Shown: one piece after another, positions 1-7,363 of the stretch | Numbering within the stretch: position 1 is the stretch's first letter | Layout of the letters: each line of letters opens with the position of its first letter | From: UBA7485 sp050945075 | GTDB taxonomy: Bacteria > Bacillota > Clostridia > Eubacteriales > Eubacteriaceae | Length of the DNA: 14,410 nucleotides | Direction: 5' to 3' | NCBI GenBank assembly: GCA_050945075.1 | Contig: JBMNSG010000052.1 | Coordinates: 1-14,410, forward strand | Notes under the pieces: model-generated | Told to the model about the DNA's origin: nothing | Seen by the model: only the letters and a program-made list of their open reading frames with translations | Database searches by the model: none | Translations under genes and position numbers: made by a program

Positions 1-353
1 TCGGGATCCGTCTCGGGGATGATGTCTTAAAGCACGGCATGAAGCAGGATGATGTTCTGTATGCCGATGCAGACAGGGTCATCGCGGTCAATATTCCGCC
101 CTGCGAGGTGGTTGTTGCCACCGTGGCTGAAGATCACCCGCATATGAAGGAAAAGCTGTGCTATGAAATTGGCAACCGCCATGCACCGCTGTTCTGGGGG
201 CCGGACGACAATACCTTCATTACCCCTTATAATGAGCCGATGCTGCTGATGCTGGATAAACTGCATGGCGTGACCGCCCGGAAGGAAAGCCGCAAACTGG
301 ACTTTGACCGGGCCATCTCCTCCTCCGTTCATTCGCATACACACAGTCATTAG
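1..353 (+). CDS. ureE: Urease accessory protein UreE, 5'-truncated by the window edge
   Basis: UreE is a nickel-binding metallochaperone that hands Ni(II) to the UreG/UreF/UreD complex during urease maturation in the cytoplasm. The frame is open from base 3 (GIRLGDDVLKHG...), before the first in-window ATG at 39, so the real start lies upstream. About 116 residues are visible against a usual length near 150. The C-terminal-domain signature GNRHAPLFW matches the UreE GNRH region, and the protein ends in a short histidine-rich tail (HSHTHSH) of the kind that binds nickel in this family. It is followed by ureF after 18 bp, in the usual ureE-F-G-D order. The N-terminal domain cannot be seen. Confidence 0.93.
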   Translation, partial: GIRLGDDVLKHGMKQDDVLYADADRVIAVNIPPCEVVVATVAEDHPHMKEKLCYEIGNRHAPLFWGPDDNTFITPYNEPMLLMLDKLHGVTARKESRKLDFDRAISSSVHSHTHSH

Positions 354-371
354 ACTGACGGATTCAGACTG

Positions 372-1064
372 ATGAACGAACAAAATCGATATCTGCTGCT
401 GCAGGTGAATGATGCGCTCTTTCCGATTGGCGGTTACTCCCATTCCTACGGACTGGAAACCTATATTCAGAAAGGACTGGTCGACAACGCTCTCCAGGCA
501 GAGCATTATATTCACCAGAAGCTGAAAAACACGGTCCTGTATACGGATCTGCTTACGGTCCGTCTGGCGTATGAATACGCCGGAGCAGGGGATCTGGAAA
601 AGCTTGATCTCCTGGACCAGCTTACAGAAGCCGGCAAGGTACCGACTGAAATCAGGGAGGCCAGTAAAAAACTGGGCTCCCGTTTTATGAAGACAGTCAG
701 GCAGCTGGATGTCAGCTATGCAAGCCCGGTTTTTGAGGACTATGTGCAGCGGCGGGGAAAAAAGAAGGTGCATCATACCTGCATCTATGGGGTATTCTGC
801 GCGGCGGCCGGAATATCAGAAGACGACTGCCTGTCGCATTATCTCTATGCCCAGACATCGGCGATGGTGACCAACAGCGTTAAAAGCATCCCGCTCAGCC
901 AGACTGACGGTCAGAAGATTCTGCAGCGTTCTTTTCCGCTGCTGGAAGAACTGGAAACGCAGGTGATGAGCATGGGCGAGGAGATGCTCAACCGCTCCGC
1001 ACCCGGCTTTGATATCCGCTGCATGCAGCATGAAGCCCTGTATTCAAGAATTTATATGAGCTGA
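372..1064 (+). CDS. ureF: Urease accessory protein UreF
   Basis: UreF (230 aa, normal for the family) bridges UreD and UreG in the urease activation complex and is thought to gate UreG GTPase activity. It is all-helical and cytoplasmic. The N-terminal signature QVNDALFPIGGYSHSYGLET (about residues 11-30) is the classic UreF opening. The segment SAMVTNSVKSIPLSQTDGQK (about 168-187) matches the conserved C-terminal part of the family. The start at 372 has only a weak Shine-Dalgarno, so translation may be coupled to ureE, which ends 18 bp upstream. Identification is firm. Confidence 0.95.
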   Translation: MNEQNRYLLLQVNDALFPIGGYSHSYGLETYIQKGLVDNALQAEHYIHQKLKNTVLYTDLLTVRLAYEYAGAGDLEKLDLLDQLTEAGKVPTEIREASKKLGSRFMKTVRQLDVSYASPVFEDYVQRRGKKKVHHTCIYGVFCAAAGISEDDCLSHYLYAQTSAMVTNSVKSIPLSQTDGQKILQRSFPLLEELETQVMSMGEEMLNRSAPGFDIRCMQHEALYSRIYMS

Positions 1065-1076
1065 TAAGGAAAAAGA

Positions 1077-1688
1077 ATGTCATATGTAAGAATTGGCGTC
1101 GCGGGTCCGGTCGGCTCCGGGAAGACAGCACTCATCGAAGCGCTCACCCGGACCATGGCAAAGGATTATAACATAGGCGTCATCACCAACGATATTTACA
1201 CAAAAGAAGATGCGGAGTTCCTGAGCAGAAATTCAGTGTTGCCCCGGGACAAGATCATCGGCGTGGAAACAGGAGGCTGTCCGCACACGGCCATCCGTGA
1301 AGATGCTTCCATGAATCTGGAAGCCGTGGACGAAATGATGGAACGCTTTCCCGACATCGAGCTTATGTTTATCGAAAGCGGCGGCGACAACCTCTCCGCT
1401 ACCTTCAGCCCGGAGCTGGTAGATGCTACTATCTTCGTCATTGACGTGGCCGAAGGGGACAAGATTCCCAGAAAGGGCGGACCCGGCATTACCCGTTCGG
1501 ATCTGCTCGTCATCAACAAAATTGACCTGGCGCCTTATGTCGGGGCGGATCTTGACATCATGAAACGGGATTCTACGAAAATGCGCGGGGAACGTCCGTT
1601 CCTGTTTACCAATATCCGCGGTATGGACGGAGTGGACGATGTTATTGACTGGATCCGGCACGATGTACTGCTGGAAGACTGCCAGTAG
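1077..1688 (+). CDS. ureG: Urease accessory GTPase UreG
   Basis: UreG (203 aa) is the SIMIBI-class GTPase that carries nickel and drives its insertion into apo-urease. Visible motifs are the P-loop GPVGSGKT (residues 10-17), the nickel-binding Cys-Pro-His triad at 68-70 within GVETGGCPHTAIRED, the ESGGDN segment (100-105) and the guanine-specificity motif NKID (147-150). The ATG at 1077 is preceded by AAGGA at 1066-1070. It lies 12 bp after ureF and 5 bp before ureD, so it is part of the same operon. The related hydrogenase GTPase HypB is excluded because the whole sequence follows UreG and the neighbours are ureF and ureD. Confidence 0.97.
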   Translation: MSYVRIGVAGPVGSGKTALIEALTRTMAKDYNIGVITNDIYTKEDAEFLSRNSVLPRDKIIGVETGGCPHTAIREDASMNLEAVDEMMERFPDIELMFIESGGDNLSATFSPELVDATIFVIDVAEGDKIPRKGGPGITRSDLLVINKIDLAPYVGADLDIMKRDSTKMRGERPFLFTNIRGMDGVDDVIDWIRHDVLLEDCQ

Positions 1689-1693
1689 TTCTG

Positions 1694-2509
1694 ATGCCTA
1701 TGGAAGAAAACAAAGCCAATCAGTTCGGGAAAACCTCGAAGCTGTACCTGACCGCCGGCGTGAAAAACGGGAAAACGATTCTGGAGGATGTTTATTTTAC
1801 AGCACCTTTTAAAATCATGAATCCCTTTTATGAATCGAAACAAAACGATGCCCGGATGACGGTCATGTGCCAGACGGCATCTGCAGGAATTATGGAAGGG
1901 GATACCCAGGAGCACCGGATCACGGTCAGGCCCGGTGCGTCCATGCGCTTTACCTCGCAGGCTTACGAGAAGATCCACAAGATGAAAAGCGGCTATGCCA
2001 GCAGGAAAACCGAAATAACAGTCGCTGACCATGCCAGCCTGATTTATCATCCGCTGCCCACGCTTCCGTTTAAGGATTCGGCTTTTGAGAGCAGCGTCAA
2101 TGTCACACTTGCGGACAAAAGCTCCGTATTTGTCATGAAGGAAGTCCTGTCATGTGGACGGGCGGCACGCGGGGAACGATTCCAATATCGTTTCTACCAC
2201 AACCGCATTGCCATAAGCCGCGGCGGAGAACTGCTGTATCTGGATAACACCCGCTACGATCCGCAGCAGACAGATATGGAGGACACCGGGATGTATGAAG
2301 GCTTTACGCATCTCGGGAGCCTGGTGATGATCCGGCCGGATATTCCGGAGGACTGGATTGACTCGATGCGGACACGTCTGGATCAGGCGCCGGACGCAGA
2401 GGGTGGTGTCACCAGAATCGGGAATGACGGTGTTGTGGTCCGGGTTCTGGGAAAGCAGGCGGATAAGCTGGAAAAACTGCTTTCCGACGATTATTTACTG
2501 ATTAGATAA
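1694..2509 (+). CDS. ureD: Urease accessory protein UreD (UreH)
   Basis: UreD (271 aa, usual length about 270) is the scaffold that contacts apo-urease and, with UreF and UreG, delivers nickel to it. The N-terminus matches family sequence (KLYLTAGVKNGKTILEDVYF followed by APFKI), as do the ASAGIMEGD region (about residues 60-68) and a central SCGRAARGERF segment (about 153-163). ATG 1694 starts 5 bp after the ureG stop and has no clear Shine-Dalgarno, so translational coupling is likely. ATG 1700 is an equally possible start. The last 19 bp overlap the 3' end of the convergent transporter gene. Confidence 0.93.
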   Translation: MPMEENKANQFGKTSKLYLTAGVKNGKTILEDVYFTAPFKIMNPFYESKQNDARMTVMCQTASAGIMEGDTQEHRITVRPGASMRFTSQAYEKIHKMKSGYASRKTEITVADHASLIYHPLPTLPFKDSAFESSVNVTLADKSSVFVMKEVLSCGRAARGERFQYRFYHNRIAISRGGELLYLDNTRYDPQQTDMEDTGMYEGFTHLGSLVMIRPDIPEDWIDSMRTRLDQAPDAEGGVTRIGNDGVVVRVLGKQADKLEKLLSDDYLLIR

Positions 2510-2919
2510 AGCCCGAACATACAGACGCCAATGCCGACGAGCTTCGTGACGCTTACCGATTCGTGATAGAAAGTCACGCCGATAAACACGAGGCAGATGG
2601 ACAGTATTATACTGTACACCAGCTGGCCGCTGCTTATATTCCAGCCTGCTTTGTACATGTAGATGGATCCGGCTTCCAGCCCTACGACTGATAGTCCCAG
2701 GATAAAACTGCTCCAGTTTAAGCTGTGGTATTCCTGCAGCAGATGTCCGCCCCGGTTTAACAGGTAATACAGGATAGCAGAGAAAGCTGCGCCCACCAGA
2801 TAGGTCACGGTTAATGCCGCAAGCGGATTGATGGCAGCAGGTGTTTCTCTGGAACAGATGTTGTAAAACACATTGGAAATCACGATCAGTGCAATTGGCC
2901 ACATCATCGAAAAGCTCAT
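2491..2919 (-). CDS. EamA/DMT-superfamily small membrane transporter
   Basis: This 142-residue integral membrane protein has five predicted helices (about 5-22, 32-54, 70-90, 98-116 and 124-140), matching one EamA repeat of the drug/metabolite transporter superfamily. Full-length DMT carriers have two repeats, so this one would have to act as a dimer, as other half-size members do. The C-terminal pattern HESVSVTKLVGIGVCMFGLYL is typical of the last two EamA helices. ATG 2919 has GAGG about 7 bases upstream. The gene converges on ureD with a 19-bp overlap and lies just downstream of the hydrogenase operon terminator. I see no strong promoter in the about 60 bp between them. The substrate cannot be read from the sequence. 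Confidence 0.8.
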   Translation of the reverse strand: MSFSMMWPIALIVISNVFYNICSRETPAAINPLAALTVTYLVGAAFSAILYYLLNRGGHLLQEYHSLNWSSFILGLSVVGLEAGSIYMYKAGWNISSGQLVYSIILSICLVFIGVTFYHESVSVTKLVGIGVCMFGLYLISK

Positions 2920-2980
2920 TCTTTTGCCTCATTCTTCATTCGCAGGGAATGACTGACTCCATTTATTCAAAAATACGGTA

Positions 2981-3017
2981 ATAAAAAACCGACAGTCACA
3001 ATAGCCTGACTGCCGGT
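2981..3017 (-). terminator. Rho-independent terminator of the hydrogenase operon
   Basis: On the minus strand an ACCG.CAGTCA / TGACTG.CGGT stem (2988-2998 pairs with 3007-3017, with one A/C mismatch) has an 8-nt loop. It is followed by a run of six T at 2982-2987. It lies about 50 bp past the hydA stop codon and about 60 bp before the transporter start codon, so it should end most hydrogenase transcripts. Any readthrough would enter the transporter gene. Confidence 0.8.
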
Positions 3018-3024
3018 AGGTGCT

Positions 3025-3064
3025 CACCCGATTATGATAAGAATTTTATCACGGGTGTTTTTTT
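3025..3064 (+). terminator. Rho-independent terminator for rightward transcription
   Basis: CACCCG (3025-3030) pairs with CGGGTG (3052-3057) and TGATAA (3035-3040) with TTATCA (3046-3051). A 4-nt bulge and 5-nt loop are followed by seven T on the plus strand (3058-3064). No plus-strand gene starts between ureD and this site, and no clear hairpin-plus-T-run is seen nearer the ureD stop. It is therefore probably the terminator of the urease operon, placed just before the 3' end of hydA to block antisense transcription. Confidence 0.8.
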
Positions 3065-3065
3065 A

Positions 3066-4799
3066 TTACAATATTTCGCCTGTTTCCGATTCACATGCTT
3101 CTGCTTCTTCAAAATTGCGGTGCAGCAGCTGGTGTGTTTTTCCCTTGAGCAGGCCGTCATAGAGCGTGAGGATGGTCGGGTTTTCATCCGACTTTTTGAT
3201 CTGCGTGGCGATATCCGTTTCGTAGAGTCCTTCGGCTCTGGCTGCCCGGGTACGGGGTCCGGCATCAATCGGCTGTCCGCCGCCCATAATGCAGCCGCGC
3301 CTGCAGGCCATCACTTCGACAAAATCATACTGGGCTTCACCGTTTTTAATACGCTTGAGCAGTTCATCGGCATTGGCCAGTCCGTTTACGATAGCCGCGT
3401 GCATGGTCTTCCCGTGGAACTCAAAGCTTATTTCCTTGATGCCGTCGTCTCCGCGGACGCCGCTGGTTTTGATCTTGTTCATGATCACGCGGTTGTGTCC
3501 CTTCTGGATCCGCCGCAGTACAGCTTCGGTGACGCCGCCTGTGACGCCGAAAATCAAACCGCCGCCGGAACCGATTCCGAAGGGCATATCTGCAGATTCG
3601 GATTCCAGATTTTCAAAACGGATTCCTGTTCTCTGAATCATGGTGGTGAGCTCGGTGGTGGTCAGGACATAATCCAGATCCTGTTTGCCGTTGGTTCTGG
3701 ATTCCGGCCTCAGGATTTCATCCTTTTTGGCGGTGCAGGGCATGATGGAGACTGAAACCAGTTTTTTGCTCATATTGATTTCAGGATCCTTGTAATATTC
3801 CCGGATCACGGCTCCGAACATCTGCTGCGGTGAGCGGCAGGTGGAAATATTGGGAACCATTTCCGGATAATGGCTTTCACAGAACCGCACCCATGCCGGA
3901 CAGCAGGAGGTAAACAGCGGCAGATTTTCGCCGTCCGCCTGGCGTTCCATGAATTCCTGGGCTTCCTCCATGACTGTCAGGTCTGCGCCGTAGGTGGTGT
4001 CATAGACTTCATTAAAGCCCATGCGGTGCATGACATTCACCAGTTTTCCCATAACATTGGCGCCGCGGGGCAGTCCGAAATTTTCGCCTATGGCAACGCG
4101 GACAGCCGGAGCTACCTGTGCCACCACAATGGTATTGGGATCTGCCAGGGCATTCCAGACATCGTCCAGATTGGTCTTGATGCTTATGGCACCGGTGGGA
4201 CAGACAATGCGGCACTGGCCGCAGCCCACGCAGTCGGTACTGGAGATGGGTTTGTTAAAGGCCGGTGTAACCGTGGTATTGGTGCCGCGGTAAGCGAAAT
4301 CAATGGCGTTGACGTGCTGGATATTGTCGCACATACGTACACAGTCACCGCACAGAATGCATTTGTTGGGGTCGCGGACAATGCTGGGCGAGCTCATGTC
4401 GATGGGGTAGCTGCTCTTTTTATTTTCAAAACGGACATTGGTCACGCCCATGCGGTGGGCCAGCTCCTGCAGGTGACATTCATTGCTTTTCAGACAGGTG
4501 GTACAGTCACGGGCATGTGCGGCCAGCAGCAGCTCCAGAATAGTCTTGCGGTAACGCATCAGGCGCGGGGTATTGGTATAAATCACCATGCCGTCGCGGG
4601 GGCGTTCCGAGCAGGAGGCAAAGGTTTTGCCGCGGTCGTCTTCTACCGTGCACAGGCGGCAGGCCCCGTATACCGAGAGTTCGGAATGGTAGCACAGTGT
4701 CGGTATATCGATATCCGCTTTGCGGATTACAGTCAGTATATTGGGTTCGTCGGTAAAGTTTACCTTGAGACCGTCAATTGTCATAGTTCCCATATTCAA
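3066..4799 (-). CDS. hydA: [FeFe] hydrogenase catalytic subunit (HydA/HndD type)
   Basis: This 577-aa protein is the H-cluster subunit that produces or oxidises H2. Domains in order: plant-type 2Fe-2S ferredoxin (C36, C47, C50, C63); His-ligated 4Fe-4S (H95, C99, C102, C108); two ferredoxin-like 4Fe-4S clusters (C147/150/153/157 and C190/193/196/200); then the H domain. H-cluster motifs are L1 TSCCPAW (C299, C300), L2 MPCTAKKDE (C355) and L3 EVMACRRGCIMGGGQP (C499, C503). The ligand numbers coincide with Clostridium pasteurianum CpI. The L3 residues between the two ligands are RRG rather than the common PGG. No C-terminal extra 2Fe-2S domain is present, so it is HndD-like rather than Thermotoga HydA-like in length. 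AAGGAGG lies just before ATG 4799 and overlaps the hydB stop; the genes are 6 bp apart, so they are translationally coupled. Partners are the HydB and HydC subunits upstream. Confidence 0.97.
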   Translation of the reverse strand: MNMGTMTIDGLKVNFTDEPNILTVIRKADIDIPTLCYHSELSVYGACRLCTVEDDRGKTFASCSERPRDGMVIYTNTPRLMRYRKTILELLLAAHARDCTTCLKSNECHLQELAHRMGVTNVRFENKKSSYPIDMSSPSIVRDPNKCILCGDCVRMCDNIQHVNAIDFAYRGTNTTVTPAFNKPISSTDCVGCGQCRIVCPTGAISIKTNLDDVWNALADPNTIVVAQVAPAVRVAIGENFGLPRGANVMGKLVNVMHRMGFNEVYDTTYGADLTVMEEAQEFMERQADGENLPLFTSCCPAWVRFCESHYPEMVPNISTCRSPQQMFGAVIREYYKDPEINMSKKLVSVSIMPCTAKKDEILRPESRTNGKQDLDYVLTTTELTTMIQRTGIRFENLESESADMPFGIGSGGGLIFGVTGGVTEAVLRRIQKGHNRVIMNKIKTSGVRGDDGIKEISFEFHGKTMHAAIVNGLANADELLKRIKNGEAQYDFVEVMACRRGCIMGGGQPIDAGPRTRAARAEGLYETDIATQIKKSDENPTILTLYDGLLKGKTHQLLHRNFEEAEACESETGEIL

Positions 4800-4805
4800 G
4801 CCTCC

Positions 4806-6677
4806 TTACTTTTCCACGACGATCGCGTCAAATGCGCACTGGTCCACACAGGAACCGCAGCGGATACAGGCATTGACATCGATGGTAAACGGCGATTTCA
4901 CGACACCATGAATGGCGCCGGCCGGACAGCTGCGCGAGCATTTGGAGCAGCCTTTGCATTTATTCTCATCAATGCGGTACACCCGCAGCTTGCTGCAGAC
5001 GCCGGTGGGACAGCGCCTGTCCCGGATATGAGCGATATATTCATCTTCAAAACCGTTGAGGGTACTGATAACCGGTTTGGGCGCGCTCTTGCCCAGTCCG
5101 CACAAGGCGGTGTTTTCAATCATATCTGCGAGTTCCCGCAGTACGTCAAGATCCTCCATCGTACCCTGGCCGGCAACGATCTTTTCCAGGATGCTCAGCA
5201 TCCGCTTGGTGCCTTCGCGGCAGGGGACGCATTTCCCGCAGCTTTCTCTCTGGGTGAAGCTCATAAAGAAACGGGCGACTTCCACCATGCAGGTGTCTTC
5301 GTCCATGACTACCAGACCACCCGAGCCGATCATGGCGCCGATCTTTGAGAGTGAGTCAAAGTCCATTTTGCTGTCCAGCTGGCTGGTTGTCAGGCAGCCG
5401 CCGGAGGGTCCGCCAATCTGTACGGCTTTAAATGCTTTTTCGTTGGGAATTCCGCCGCCAATGTCAAAAACGATTTCCCGCAGGGGCATGCCCATGGGGA
5501 CTTCGATCAGACCTGTATTCCGGACATTGCCGGTAATGGCAAAGGCCTTGGTTCCCGGACTCTTTTCGGTTCCGATATTTCGGTACCATTCTGCTCCGTG
5601 AGTGACGATCATGGGAACATTGGCGAAGGTTTCCACGTTGTTTAAAACGGTGGGCTTGCCAAAGAGTCCCTGTTCGACCGTACGGGGCGGCTTGACACGG
5701 GGCATTCCGCGCTTGCCTTCGATGGACGCGGTCAGAGCACTGCCTTCGCCGCATACGAAAGCGCCGGCGCCGCGGTTGATATGGAGACGGAAGTTAAAGC
5801 CGGTTCCCAGGATATTGTCGCCCAGCAGTCCCATTTCTTCAGCCTGGGCAATGGCCAGGCGCAGGCGTTCAACGGCCAGCGGGTATTCGGCACGGACGTA
5901 AATATAGCCGTTTTCCGCACCGACAGCATAAGCCGCGATCATCATGCCTTCGATCATCCGGTGGGGATCGCCTTCCATGACACTGCGGTCCATAAAGGCT
6001 CCGGGATCGCCTTCGTCACCGTTGCAGACTACATAACGTTCGGTTTCCTTCTGCCCGGCGACCTGACTCCATTTGCGTCCGGTCGGGAAACCGGCGCCGC
6101 CGCGTCCCCGCAGCCCGGAATCGGAGATAGTCTGGATCACCATTTCCGGTGTCATTTCAAACAGGGCCTTTTCCAGCGCTTCGTAACCGCCGGCAGCCAG
6201 GGAAGCGTTGATCGTTTCCGCGTCGATATGGCCGCAGTTTTTCAGGACCAGACGGGTCTGCCTGGCATAAAACGGAATATCTTCCTGAGTCGGGTAGAGC
6301 TTGCCATCCTGCTGATACATGAGCCGTTCTATCGGTTTTCCCTGTAAAACGGTCTTTTCATAAATTTCTTCGCAGTCTTTTAGTTGTACATGTAAATACA
6401 AGTAATTGTATGGTTCAATACGGACCAGCGGTCCCATTTCACAAAATCCGTGACATCCGCTTTTATGGATCCCGGTATGGGCGATTTCTTCTCCAAATTC
6501 AACCGAGACGTTTTCGTGTGCTTCTGCCAGTTCCTTCAGACGGTGATACAGCTTGTCAGAACCTCCGGCCAGACATCCGGTTCCGCCGCAGACGAGGATA
6601 CGGCAGCTTTCATGTTCCGCTTTCTGCCTGCATTCGTTTCGAATCTGCTCCAGGTGAATCCGATTTTCAATTTTCAT
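4806..6677 (-). CDS. hydB: NAD(P)H-binding flavoprotein subunit of hydrogenase (HydB/HndC, NuoF-like)
   Basis: This 623-aa subunit carries the FMN and pyridine-nucleotide site and passes electrons between NAD(P)H and the [FeFe] subunit. The N-terminal thioredoxin-like domain has 2Fe-2S ligands C30, C35, C75 and C79. The NuoF core has the glycine-rich nucleotide motif GRGGAGFPTG (191-200), CNGDEGDPGAFMDR (218-231) and CGEGSAL (309-315). A 4Fe-4S site follows (C480, C483, C486, C526, in ESCGKCVPCREGT). The C-terminus carries two ferredoxin-type clusters (C574/577/580/584 and C604/607/610/614). Extra cysteines at 556 and 561 (CPTGVC) may bind a further cluster. This arrangement is typical of electron-bifurcating HydABC and HndABCD enzymes; bifurcation here is inferred, not shown. 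AAGGA is 12 bases before ATG 6677. The gap to the upstream hydC is 34 bp. Confidence 0.95.
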   Translation of the reverse strand: MKIENRIHLEQIRNECRQKAEHESCRILVCGGTGCLAGGSDKLYHRLKELAEAHENVSVEFGEEIAHTGIHKSGCHGFCEMGPLVRIEPYNYLYLHVQLKDCEEIYEKTVLQGKPIERLMYQQDGKLYPTQEDIPFYARQTRLVLKNCGHIDAETINASLAAGGYEALEKALFEMTPEMVIQTISDSGLRGRGGAGFPTGRKWSQVAGQKETERYVVCNGDEGDPGAFMDRSVMEGDPHRMIEGMMIAAYAVGAENGYIYVRAEYPLAVERLRLAIAQAEEMGLLGDNILGTGFNFRLHINRGAGAFVCGEGSALTASIEGKRGMPRVKPPRTVEQGLFGKPTVLNNVETFANVPMIVTHGAEWYRNIGTEKSPGTKAFAITGNVRNTGLIEVPMGMPLREIVFDIGGGIPNEKAFKAVQIGGPSGGCLTTSQLDSKMDFDSLSKIGAMIGSGGLVVMDEDTCMVEVARFFMSFTQRESCGKCVPCREGTKRMLSILEKIVAGQGTMEDLDVLRELADMIENTALCGLGKSAPKPVISTLNGFEDEYIAHIRDRRCPTGVCSKLRVYRIDENKCKGCSKCSRSCPAGAIHGVVKSPFTIDVNACIRCGSCVDQCAFDAIVVEK

Positions 6678-6711
6678 TCGTTAATCTGTCCTTTATAATC
6701 TGTCTGCCAGT

Positions 6712-7188
6712 TTATTCCTGGGAACGAAGTTCTTTGATCAGCTGCGCTGCGCTGTCAGGGGTCATTTTGGAGTGAACCTGTTCGTTGACCATCATGGCCG
6801 GAGCCAGTCCGCAGGCACCCAGGCAGGATACGGTTTCTACCGTAAACAGCTGGTCGTCAGTTGTATGTTTGCTTTCGCTCAGGCCCAGTTCTCTGCGCAG
6901 ATATTCAAGAACAGGGATCGATTTGCGGACATGACATGCGGTTCCGTCACAAACCTTGATTACGTATTTTCCTTTGGCTTCAAAAGAAAAGTTTTCGTAA
7001 AAACTGGCAACACTGAACGCTTTGGTCTCGGAAATGCCGATCTTTCCGGCGATATATCCCAGCAGCTCCGGCGGCAGATAACGATAGGTTTCCTGCACCT
7101 CCTGTATGATGGGAATCAGGGAGCGCTCTTCAGGCACATAACGGGATATGATCTCATCGGCCTTTTCATAAAAAGAAGCATCTAACAT
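6712..7188 (-). CDS. hydC: NuoE-like 2Fe-2S subunit of hydrogenase (HydC/HndA)
   Basis: This 158-aa NuoE/thioredoxin-like 2Fe-2S subunit pairs with the NuoF-like subunit and is the first gene of the hydrogenase operon. Residues 1-60 form the helical NuoE N-terminus (SLIPIIQEVQETYRYLPPEL), followed by FSVASFYENFSF. The four 2Fe-2S ligands are C80 and C85 (CDGTAC) and C122 and C126 (CLGAC). A strong AGGAGG precedes ATG 7188. No separate HndB-type gene lies in the operon, so the complex appears to be trimeric. A 20-bp interrupted dyad sits directly upstream of the ribosome binding site. Confidence 0.93.
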   Translation of the reverse strand: MLDASFYEKADEIISRYVPEERSLIPIIQEVQETYRYLPPELLGYIAGKIGISETKAFSVASFYENFSFEAKGKYVIKVCDGTACHVRKSIPVLEYLRRELGLSESKHTTDDQLFTVETVSCLGACGLAPAMMVNEQVHSKMTPDSAAQLIKELRSQE

Positions 7189-7202
7189 GTAAGTCCTCCT
7201 CT

Positions 7203-7222
7203 TGCTGGTTATTAACGCAGCA
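7203..7222. promoter_or_regulatory. Interrupted dyad upstream of the hydrogenase operon
   Basis: TGCTGGTTA (7203-7211) and TAAC.CAGCA (7213-7222) form a nine-base inverted repeat around a single T, with one unpaired base (G7217). It lies a few bases upstream of the hydC Shine-Dalgarno, where a repressor could bind or a leader hairpin could form. It does not match the usual Rex box closely. Function is inferred from position only. Confidence 0.35.
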
Positions 7223-7265
7223 GTTTCTACACAAGGATATCAGATGGAGTAAACGCATTCAATGA

Positions 7266-7296
7266 TTAGAATATATTTACTGTTTTAGTATAAAAT
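7266..7296 (+). promoter_or_regulatory. Possible promoter of the thioesterase/polymerase genes
   Basis: A good -10-like box, TATAAAAT (7289-7296), has a weak -35 candidate (TTAGAA, 7266-7271) at 17-bp spacing. Just downstream, CAGGA (7302-7306) and TCCTG (7316-7320) could form a small hairpin at the 5' end of the transcript. This lies in the divergent gap between hydC and the thioesterase gene. The call rests on the -10 box and position. Confidence 0.35.
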
Positions 7297-7363
7297 AGTG
7301 ACAGGATTGAAAAGGTCCTGCCATAGAAAACGTCACCGGGAATTCAAAAGGGGGGAGAACTTC

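Noticed and set aside
295..299. TSCCPAW in hydrogenase L1 (residue positions 297-303 of HydA) as an unusual variant
   Set aside because: The same residues occur in the well-studied Clostridium pasteurianum CpI enzyme, so it is ordinary. The coordinates given here are only nominal; the codons lie near 3890-3912 on the minus strand.
2930..3064. Guanidine or preQ1 riboswitch ahead of the small transporter gene
   Set aside because: The two hairpins are well explained as opposite terminators, and I could not match the conserved loops of those riboswitches.
3870..5348. A 492-codon open frame on the plus strand opposite hydA and hydB
   Set aside because: It is antisense to two firmly identified hydrogenase genes, has no ribosome site or family pattern, and its codons mirror the GC-rich coding strand. 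The same applies to the shorter plus-strand frames at 3120-3755 and 5781-6347.
7201..7225. Rex-binding site at the hydrogenase operon
   Set aside because: The TTAA-like core is present, but the TTGT and ACAA outer arms expected of a Rex box are not.
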